Assembly (NCBI GenBank): GCA_035288405.1
Contig: DATEAK010000170.1
Location: 1 to 6,227 of the forward strand
Direction of reading: 5' to 3'
DNA: 6,227 nucleotides
Source of the DNA: JACPSX01 sp035288405 [NCBI: bacterium]
Lineage (GTDB): Bacteria > JACPSX01
In this document: piece by piece, positions 1 to 4,747 of the stretch
Position numbering within the stretch: the stretch's first letter is position 1
Layout: the number at the start of each line of letters is the position of its first letter
The notes under the pieces: generated by a model
The model's input: only the letters and a program-made list of their open reading frames with translations
The model's database searches: none
Told to the model about the DNA's origin: nothing
Program-made: the position numbers and the translations under genes

Positions 1-2
1 GC

Positions 3-737
3 GAAGCCCTCGATCCCAGCCGTCCCGGCTATCGGGGCGGTACACTCAAGCATCTGGTCCACCAGTGGGAAAGCTGGGGTGCATTGACGGAGTGCGTGCG
101 CACGGGAGGACCGGTAGGAATCCCCCGCAACCGCGAGGGAAAAACCGATTTTCTCCTGGCCATGCATCACCGGGCTGTTGACCGCGCCCGCGCCACGGTG
201 CGCTATCTGGATCTGGCCGGAGTGCACAGAATCCTCGATCTGGGCGGCGGACCCGGGACATACACGGCCGCTTTCCTCAAGGAAATTCCGCAAGCCCGGG
301 CCGTTCTTTTCGACCGCGAACAGAGCTTTCCTCTGGCTCGGGAAATCCTGGCCCGAGAGAATCTACTCTCCCGGGTCGATTTTCTCGGCGGGGATTTCCT
401 CTCGGATCCCATCGGAGCAAATTACGACCTGGTCTGGTGCTCGGCCATTCTCCACATTTACGGGCCTACCGAGAACCGGGCTTTGCTGGAGAAAATCTTT
501 GCCGCCTTAAGCCCGGGCGGCAGGGTTTGTATCAAGGACCACGTTCTCGATGAAACCGGAACGGCCCCCCGGGATGCCGCCCTGTTTGCCGTCAACATGC
601 TGGTGGCAACCGAGCAGGGAAGAACGTATCCCTTCTCGGAAACCAGACGCTGGCTTACAGCGGCCGGCTTTACAGATGCGGTCCTGATCAAGACAGAGGA
701 AAACGAGAGCGATCTCATCGTGGCCTGGAAGCCTTAG
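3..737 (+). CDS. SAM-dependent O-methyltransferase, 5'-truncated by the window edge
   Basis: This is the C-terminal 244 codons of a class I SAM-dependent methyltransferase that probably methylates a hydroxyl on a small molecule. The frame is open from the first complete codon at 3, and the upstream residues (YRGGTLKHLVHQWESWGALT) fit the linker between the winged-helix dimerisation domain and the catalytic domain of the Methyltransf_2 family. The real start is therefore outside the window, and the internal TTG at 84 is not a start. SAM motif I, ILDLGGGPGT, is encoded at 231-260. It is followed by an acidic strand end (VLFDRE), GGDFL, the motif IV-like YDLVWCSAILHIY, and ALSPGGRVCIKDHVLDE. The late segment (ALFAVNMLVATEQG, then WLTAAGF) is typical of bacterial acetylserotonin- or hydroxyneurosporene-methyltransferase-like proteins. 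The substrate cannot be read from the sequence. It converges on the minus-strand gene ending at 783, and no strong terminator hairpin is visible between them. Confidence 0.88.
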   Translation, partial: EALDPSRPGYRGGTLKHLVHQWESWGALTECVRTGGPVGIPRNREGKTDFLLAMHHRAVDRARATVRYLDLAGVHRILDLGGGPGTYTAAFLKEIPQARAVLFDREQSFPLAREILARENLLSRVDFLGGDFLSDPIGANYDLVWCSAILHIYGPTENRALLEKIFAALSPGGRVCIKDHVLDETGTAPRDAALFAVNMLVATEQGRTYPFSETRRWLTAAGFTDAVLIKTEENESDLIVAWKP

Positions 738-782
738 CGATCCGATTCCCTCCCGTGCAAACCTGCGTGCTGACGAATCCTC

Positions 783-1589
783 CTACTGCTCTCGACCTGC
801 CGGGGAGCCTAAAATGAAAATCTCGGTAGACGCAGGAAGCCGATTCCGCGTGAGGAGGACAAAGTCCTCCCGGTATCGGCGCACCGGGTATTTGCCGGCG
901 ATTGTCGAGACGAACCTTTCCACAACCTCGATGGAATCAAAGTGCATGGGAATTGCAACGGCCGGTCTTAGCTGCCCGATCACCTCCAGGATCCGGGCCA
1001 GCTCTACGGCCCAGGAAATGGGGATCAAAACAACGTGGATTTTTCCCATGCTGTTCATCATTTCGGGAGTCAACTTATGCCGCAGGTTTCCCAGGTGGGC
1101 AATACAAAGGCCGTTCCATTCAAATACGAAGACGGAGTTTTCTCCCAGAGACGGCTCCGCCCCCACATTGCTCTCCACGTTGAAGATTCTCAGATCCCGC
1201 AAGGTAACCTCCACGGGTTGCCAGCGCCCGTCTTTGACTCCCCAGAGTATGACGGGATTGCCCGGAACGGCGGCAACGTTGCTGTGGGTGGGGTGGCGGT
1301 TACTCACCGTCACCGCGGTGGGAGGAGACGACAACCTCCCCCTGCCGATGGGATCCATGACGACAGAAGTACCACCGGGGGTGGTCAGCAGGAAGCTTGA
1401 GTGTCCAAGCCAACGTAAACTCACCGCGACGTCCCGCTGAGTGAAAGAAACCGGAACGATCTCCGGGTTGCGATCGACCAGTCCCAGTGTGCAGGCGGCC
1501 TGAGAAAGCTGGGGCAGAGCGAGGAAGGAACAAACAGCCAGCATCTGGATCATTCTTCCGAGCATCCGCGGCAATGCCCGGATGCCCAA
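783..1589 (-). CDS. Exported metallo-beta-lactamase-fold protein with degenerate metal site
   Basis: A 268-residue protein of the Lactamase_B_3/UPF0173-like branch of the MBL superfamily. I start it at TTG 1589, because GAGGGGG at 1597-1603 sits 7 bases upstream and the upstream gene ends at 1625. The longer frame from 1718 would overlap that gene by 94 bases. The N-terminus has arginines, then a hydrophobic run (MIQMLAVCSFLALPQL) and an LSQA-A cleavage site, so export by a type I signal peptide is likely. Fold marks are WLGHSSFLL (about 60-68), VVMDP, a His-motif region at 96-102, FVFEWNGLCIAHLGN (154-168) and IPMHFDS (213-219). In relatives the metal motif reads S-H-x-H-x-D-H. Here it is SNRHPTH, so the first His is Asn97 and the Asp is Thr101. 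The bridging Asp of HLGD is Asn168, and the middle His (usually in a YHD-like motif) is missing from NVESNVG. Fold assignment is firm. Hydrolase activity is doubtful, and the function is unknown. It is probably co-transcribed with the lipoprotein gene. Confidence 0.8.
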   Translation of the reverse strand: MGIRALPRMLGRMIQMLAVCSFLALPQLSQAACTLGLVDRNPEIVPVSFTQRDVAVSLRWLGHSSFLLTTPGGTSVVMDPIGRGRLSSPPTAVTVSNRHPTHSNVAAVPGNPVILWGVKDGRWQPVEVTLRDLRIFNVESNVGAEPSLGENSVFVFEWNGLCIAHLGNLRHKLTPEMMNSMGKIHVVLIPISWAVELARILEVIGQLRPAVAIPMHFDSIEVVERFVSTIAGKYPVRRYREDFVLLTRNRLPASTEIFILGSPAGREQ

Positions 1590-1596
1590 GGTGCCG

Positions 1597-1603
1597 CCCC
1601 CTC
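1597..1603 (-). promoter_or_regulatory. Ribosome binding site that fixes the TTG start of the MBL-fold gene
   Basis: On the minus strand GAGGGGG ends 7 bases before TTG 1589. The ATG codons at 1565 and 1553 lie 31 or more bases from it and have no comparable site. The motif falls in the 35-base gap after the lipoprotein stop codon. Confidence 0.6.
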
Positions 1604-1624
1604 GGATCAGAATCTGCCGCGTCT

Positions 1625-2464
1625 CTAGCGTCGCAGACCGGCGATTTGCTGCTGGATTTCCTGAAGCAGGTCTTTGTTGAACTGTGCGTAGCGAGAATCC
1701 GAAAACTTCCCCCCCCATACTTGTACCTCCTTGAGCAACTGCTGAAGTTCTGCGGCCACTTCTTCTTTCTGTTGAGGTGCGCCACCGAAGAGAGCCTCTG
1801 TCACCTTCCCCCGCAGCGCGCGGAGCCGGGCCCGGTGGAGATAGTAGTCGCCGATCCCGTTATTCGAATTGAGATTCTTCAAATCCCGGGCACAAGAAGC
1901 CAGTTTACCGTCCAATGATCGAGCTTCGGAGCCCGAGCTTACGATCCCCCAGCGAGCGTAGATCTCACATAAATTTTCCAGGGCCAGAAACCGGTCCATC
2001 GGTTGCGATCTCTCATTGCCGGCCTGCCGGCTAAACTGCAGGCTTTTGAGCAGGTATCCCTCCGCATCGGCAAGCAAGAATGCCCTCTGGTCGGGACTCT
2101 TCAGATCGTCCGTTCCCCGCAGCGCGGCAATTCCTTTGATCTCATATGCCAGAGCCGTATCCTGAGGCCGGCGGTCTTTTTCGGGGAGGCGCAGTGCGCT
2201 GTCCGCATCGATGCTCGCTTGGCTGATGTGACCCAGTTGAAGGTGGGCATCTGCCAAGAGCAGATTGATCTGGGCACACTCGGGACGTTCTTCTTCGCAG
2301 TTCTCCTCGGATTCGACCATATCGGCAAACTTGCGCTGCCCATGCAGCTCCTTGAGGGAATTGAGCTGCCTGGAAAGAGTGGAACAGCCGTTCAAAAGAA
2401 ACAACGCCGAAAGTGCAATCGTGAGGGAGACGGAGACTCCCCGCAAACCTTCAGTCACTCTCAC
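1625..2464 (-). CDS. TPR-like outer-membrane lipoprotein, function unknown
   Basis: A 279-residue predicted lipoprotein. The start is GTG 2464, with GGAAGGGG 7 bases upstream. Residues 1-26 form a lipoprotein signal peptide: Arg residues, the hydrophobic stretch VSLTIALSALFLL, then the lipobox LNGC with Cys27 as the lipidated residue. Ser at +2 fits outer-membrane sorting in Gram-negative bacteria. The mature protein is mostly helical, with TPR-like helix pairs at about 64-93 (INLLLADAHLQLGHISQASIDADSALRL), 103-144 and 163-180 (FLALENLCEIYARWG), and an amphipathic Gln/Glu-rich C-terminal region. A TPR scaffold at the outer membrane would usually hold a partner protein. Besides Cys27 there are Cys56 and Cys63 close together and two later cysteines, so periplasmic disulfides are possible. 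It is first in a likely two-gene unit with the exported MBL-fold protein 35 bases downstream, which is the obvious candidate partner. I recognise no specific family. Confidence 0.85.
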   Translation of the reverse strand: MRVTEGLRGVSVSLTIALSALFLLNGCSTLSRQLNSLKELHGQRKFADMVESEENCEEERPECAQINLLLADAHLQLGHISQASIDADSALRLPEKDRRPQDTALAYEIKGIAALRGTDDLKSPDQRAFLLADAEGYLLKSLQFSRQAGNERSQPMDRFLALENLCEIYARWGIVSSGSEARSLDGKLASCARDLKNLNSNNGIGDYYLHRARLRALRGKVTEALFGGAPQQKEEVAAELQQLLKEVQVWGGKFSDSRYAQFNKDLLQEIQQQIAGLRR

Positions 2465-2499
2465 GGTTCAACCCCTTCCGATTGAAACGAACGATCCAT
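2461..2499 (-). other. Possible 12-codon upstream reading frame overlapping the lipoprotein start
   Basis: An ATG at 2499 opens a frame encoding MDRSFQSEGVEP. Its TGA stop (2463-2461) overlaps the GTG start of the lipoprotein gene as GTGA. AGAGG lies 4 bases before the ATG. The arrangement would allow translational coupling, but a frame this short occurs easily by chance and no conservation can be judged here. Confidence 0.2.
2472..2479 (-). promoter_or_regulatory. Ribosome binding site for the lipoprotein gene
   Basis: GGAAGGGG on the minus strand lies 7 bases before GTG 2464. It supports this non-ATG start over the GTG two codons later. It is also inside the small reading frame at 2461-2499. 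Confidence 0.6.
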
Positions 2500-2516
2500 G
2501 GTGCCTCTTTAGTCTC

Positions 2517-2522
2517 CTTATA
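2517..2522 (-). promoter_or_regulatory. Possible -10 element for the lipoprotein/MBL-fold unit
   Basis: TATAAG on the minus strand matches the sigma-70 -10 consensus TATAAT at 5 of 6 positions, within a locally AT-rich stretch. A start point near 2510 would give a leader of about 46 bases to GTG 2464. No good -35 box is seen 16-18 bases upstream, so the call is weak. Confidence 0.25.
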
Positions 2523-2581
2523 TTAGATCGAACGAAACTCGAAGGGAAGGTTGCAAACAAACAAAGTGGAGGCAAGGGGAC

Positions 2582-2610
2582 TAGACTTTTCCCTCTAATT
2601 CTCCTATGTT
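2582..2610 (+). promoter_or_regulatory. Possible sigma-70 promoter for the peptidoglycan-recycling operon
   Basis: TAGACT (2582-2587) and TATGTT (2605-2610) are 17 bases apart, and each matches consensus at 4 of 6 positions. It would start transcripts near 2617, giving a leader of about 95 bases that includes the G-rich repeat and the palindrome. This is a weak match in the right place and orientation. Confidence 0.25.
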
Positions 2611-2620
2611 AAGCGCGTTT

Positions 2621-2655
2621 GCACCCCGGGGGGAACTTCGTGCCCGGGGGGGAAC
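2621..2655. repeat. Imperfect G-rich direct repeat in the divergent control region
   Basis: Two 16-base copies begin at 2621 and 2640, a 19-base period, and match at 13 of 16 positions. Each consists of a C-run, a run of six or seven Gs and AAC. The second copy can form a short hairpin with the following CCCC (2655-2658). It lies just downstream of the possible promoter at 2582-2610 and is not part of a gene. Confidence 0.5.
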
Positions 2656-2671
2656 CCCGATCGGGTCAGAA

Positions 2672-2695
2672 GAATCATGACCATGGTCGTGATTC
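2672..2695. repeat. 24-base near-perfect palindrome upstream of the LD-carboxypeptidase gene
   Basis: The left half is GAATCATGACCA. Eleven of twelve base pairs are symmetric about the centre between 2683 and 2684, and the exception (T2678 against G2689) would be a wobble pair in RNA. There is no spacer or loop and no T-run, so it does not look like a terminator. It ends 5 bases before the ribosome binding site, where a dimeric repressor or an RNA fold could block initiation. The bound factor is unknown. A separate perfect 10-base palindrome, CCCGATCGGG, lies just upstream at 2656-2665. Confidence 0.55.
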
Positions 2696-2715
2696 GGATC
2701 GGAGTCAGATCATGA
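2677..2715 (+). other. Possible 12-codon upstream reading frame overlapping the ldcA start
   Basis: An ATG at 2677, inside the palindrome, opens a frame encoding MTMVVIRIGVRS. Its TGA (2713-2715) overlaps the ATG of the LD-carboxypeptidase gene as ATGA. Only a weak AGAAG-like sequence precedes it, so translation is uncertain. Confidence 0.15.
2701..2704 (+). promoter_or_regulatory. Ribosome binding site that fixes the ldcA start
   Basis: GGAG stands 7 bases before ATG 2712. The frame is open further upstream to a TTG at 2619, but that codon lacks a site and the extra residues are low in complexity and precede the conserved N-terminus. Confidence 0.6.
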
Positions 2716-3635
2716 GCCTGAAACCCCAGGCCTTGAAGCCGGGTGATATGGTGGGCATCGCAGCTCCGGCCGGCCCTTTCCAACCGAAAGAACTGGAACA
2801 GGGAATCCGCCGTCTGAATTCCCTGGGATTCAAGGTCAGGTTCGACGAGCGTGTCTTCTCCCAACACCGCTACCTGGCCGGGAAGGACCAGGACCGGGCC
2901 CAGGTCATCAACGATTTGTTCGCAGACGATGAAATCCGGGCCATTTTTTGCGCGCGGGGCGGATACGGATCGGTCCGGCTTCTGCCCTATCTCGATCTGG
3001 AGTCGATCCGCAAACATCCCAAGATTTTCATGGGCAGCAGCGACATTACCTCGCTGCTTCTGTACTTTCAGAGCCGCGTCCCCCTTGTGGTTTTCCATGG
3101 ACCCATGGTGGCCCGGGAACAAATCATCCTGATGACCGAACTAACCCGAACCTATCTGTTAAAAACCCTATGCTCCTCCTCTCCCGCGGGAATCTTGCAA
3201 GCGGACGGGATCCGATCCCTCCATCCGGGGAAAGCGGAGGGGATTCTCACAGGCGGCTGCCTATCACTCCTGGTACGGGCTCTGGGCACATCCGAAGACT
3301 TCGATACCCGGGGAAAAATTTTGTTCATTGAAGATGTGGACGAGAAACCCTACCGGATCGATCGCATGCTGACCCAGCTCCGGGAAGCGGGAAAGTTTGA
3401 GCAGGTTCGAGGAATCGTCTTTGGCACTATGGTGAATTGCCAAAGCGATCCCGATGTCGACTACAGCCTGACCGATGTGATCCTGGAGGTGATGGCCGGC
3501 ATCGAGATCCCCATGCTCTATAATTTCCCTTCCGGGCACGGCCTGGAAGCCATCACCCTCCCCTTTGGTATCCGGGCAGCCATCGATGCTGACAATGCCA
3601 GTTTGAGCATTCTCGAAGGAGCCGTAATCGAATGA
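2712..3635 (+). CDS. ldcA: LD-carboxypeptidase (peptidase family S66, LdcA/MccF-like)
   Basis: A 307-residue cytosolic serine peptidase of the usual length for family S66. Family members of the LdcA type remove the terminal D-Ala from L-Ala-D-Glu-mDAP-D-Ala tetrapeptides recovered from the wall. The N-terminus LKPGDMVGIAAPAGP, followed by ARGGYGSVRLLPYLD (81-95), is characteristic. The Ser-Glu-His triad can be placed: the nucleophile Ser110 in FMGSSDIT, Glu207 in LFIEDVDEKPYRIDRML, and His276 in FPSGHG followed by TLPFG. No signal peptide is present, as expected for a cytoplasmic recycling enzyme. An MccF-type microcin-immunity peptidase shares the fold, but the tight linkage to mpl favours LdcA. 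It is the first gene of a three-gene operon and overlaps the next gene by 4 bases. The upstream palindrome at 2672-2695 may control it. Confidence 0.92.
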   Translation: MSLKPQALKPGDMVGIAAPAGPFQPKELEQGIRRLNSLGFKVRFDERVFSQHRYLAGKDQDRAQVINDLFADDEIRAIFCARGGYGSVRLLPYLDLESIRKHPKIFMGSSDITSLLLYFQSRVPLVVFHGPMVAREQIILMTELTRTYLLKTLCSSSPAGILQADGIRSLHPGKAEGILTGGCLSLLVRALGTSEDFDTRGKILFIEDVDEKPYRIDRMLTQLREAGKFEQVRGIVFGTMVNCQSDPDVDYSLTDVILEVMAGIEIPMLYNFPSGHGLEAITLPFGIRAAIDADNASLSILEGAVIE

Positions 3636-4747
3636 ACTTTCGTGCGGTTGACGCGAGAATGGGGGAAGGCGTCAGCGAGGGGGTTTTCCCCGGCGCCGTA
3701 CTCATGCTGGTTGCCCGAGGCACCATTGCTTTTCAGGAAACTTACGGGCAGGCTGCGCTCCTGCCGGCTTCGCGCCCGATGTCCAGAGAAACACTCTTTG
3801 ACCTGTCTTCCCTAACCAAGCCTCTGGCCACCACGGCGGCCACTTTGCTGTTGATTCAGGAGAACCGAGTCTCCCTGGATACCAAGGTTTCCTCGCTCCT
3901 GCCGGCTTTTTCAGGCCGCGAGAAAAATTCGATTTCCTTGCGTCACCTCTTCTGCCACTGCTCCGGGCTTCCGGCTTGGGTCCCCTTTTATGAGCGCGTC
4001 GATTACAAGGAGATCTCCAGTCCGGGACTGCTGGGGACCGATGCCGCCAAAGCCTATGTTTACGAGGAAGCCGCCAAAGAACCTTTAGCGTACGAGGTCG
4101 GAACCGCCACCGCGTACAGCGATCTCGGCTTCATCTTGCTCGGGCAAATTGTCGAAACTCTGAGTGGGGATCCCCTGGACCGATTCTGTCGCTCGCGAAT
4201 CTTCGATCCCCTCGGGCTCCATCATACCTTTTTCATTCCCGTGAATTCTCCGGCTCCCGCCTCCGCCGGTGCGTTTGCCGCCACGGAAGCTTGCCCGTGG
4301 AGGCAGAAGGTCATGTGCGGGCAGGTTCACGACGAAAACGCTTACGCCATAGGAGGGACAGCGGGCCACGCCGGTCTCTTCTCCACAGCCGCGGAGACCC
4401 ACCGCCTGGTCGAGCAGTGGGTAAAAGCATGGCACGGACGGGAGACCCTGTTCCACCCGAAGCTCGTGCGCGAATTTTGCCGTATTCAGGAGATTGTTCC
4501 CGACTCCACCTGGGCTCTGGGCTGGGATACTCCATCGCCCGCAGGTTCTTCATCGGGTCACTATTTCCAGGACCCCTCCATGGGCCATCTGGGGTTTACA
4601 GGAACCTCGATCTGGATCGATCTGGAGAGGCGCAACTGGGTCATCCTGCTGACGAACCGGGTTCACCCGAGCCGCAGCAATGAGAAAATCAGAAAATTTC
4701 GCCCCGAAATTCACAACCTGGCCATGAAAGCATTGGGAGCTGCATGA
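3632..4747 (+). CDS. Cytosolic serine hydrolase, beta-lactamase/PBP-like family (class C, esterase-like)
   Basis: A 371-residue member of the Beta-lactamase (PF00144) superfamily, starting at the ATG that overlaps the preceding stop codon (ATGA), with AAGGAG 10 bases upstream. Three active-site motifs are intact: S60-L-T-K63 (nucleophile and general base), Y162-S-D, and the third strand GHLGFTGTSIWID (318-330), which replaces the KTG of true beta-lactamases with FTG. Other family marks are LFCHCSGLP (106-114) and LLTNRVHP near the end. The GFTGTS form is known in hydrolases linked or fused to peptidoglycan-recycling enzymes such as NagZ-type glucosaminidases. There is no signal peptide or membrane segment (N-terminus MNFRAVDARMGEGVSEG), so it should act in the cytoplasm. 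Its place between ldcA and mpl suggests a muropeptide amide or ester as substrate, but that is inference. Antibiotic resistance is not indicated. Confidence 0.88.
   Translation: MNFRAVDARMGEGVSEGVFPGAVLMLVARGTIAFQETYGQAALLPASRPMSRETLFDLSSLTKPLATTAATLLLIQENRVSLDTKVSSLLPAFSGREKNSISLRHLFCHCSGLPAWVPFYERVDYKEISSPGLLGTDAAKAYVYEEAAKEPLAYEVGTATAYSDLGFILLGQIVETLSGDPLDRFCRSRIFDPLGLHHTFFIPVNSPAPASAGAFAATEACPWRQKVMCGQVHDENAYAIGGTAGHAGLFSTAAETHRLVEQWVKAWHGRETLFHPKLVREFCRIQEIVPDSTWALGWDTPSPAGSSSGHYFQDPSMGHLGFTGTSIWIDLERRNWVILLTNRVHPSRSNEKIRKFRPEIHNLAMKALGAA

Noticed and set aside
738-782. A bidirectional terminator between the convergent methyltransferase and MBL-fold genes.
   Set aside because: Only a weak GATTC/GAATC pair (744-748, 775-779) with a large interior is present. 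There is no compact GC-rich stem and no T-run.
814-1440. A 208-codon plus-strand frame opposite the MBL-fold gene.
   Set aside because: The translation is low-information, while the minus strand encodes a clear fold with signal peptide and ribosome binding site.
1470-1515. A lipobox in the MBL-fold protein at its single early cysteine (LSQAAC).
   Set aside because: The residue three before the Cys is Gln rather than Leu, so ordinary type I signal peptidase cleavage at SQA-A fits better.
1590-1718. A longer N-terminus for the MBL-fold protein beginning at ATG 1718.
   Set aside because: It would overlap the lipoprotein gene by 94 bases and would bury the signal peptide more than 50 residues inside the protein. 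TTG 1589 has a strong ribosome binding site.
2003-2485. A 160-codon plus-strand frame opposite the lipoprotein gene.
   Set aside because: It is a shadow of the lipoprotein gene, whose lipobox, TPR-like repeats and start signals are convincing.
2619-2711. A longer N-terminus for the LD-carboxypeptidase beginning at TTG 2619.
   Set aside because: The added 31 residues are Gly/Pro/Asp/Arg-rich, unlike the family, and ATG 2712 has GGAG at ideal spacing.
2604-3122. A 172-codon minus-strand frame running through the control region and the start of ldcA.
   Set aside because: It is antisense to the conserved LD-carboxypeptidase N-terminus and has no recognisable protein features.
3632-4747. A true antibiotic-degrading class C beta-lactamase.
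   Set aside because: It lacks a signal peptide, has FTG instead of KTG, and sits inside a cell-wall recycling operon.
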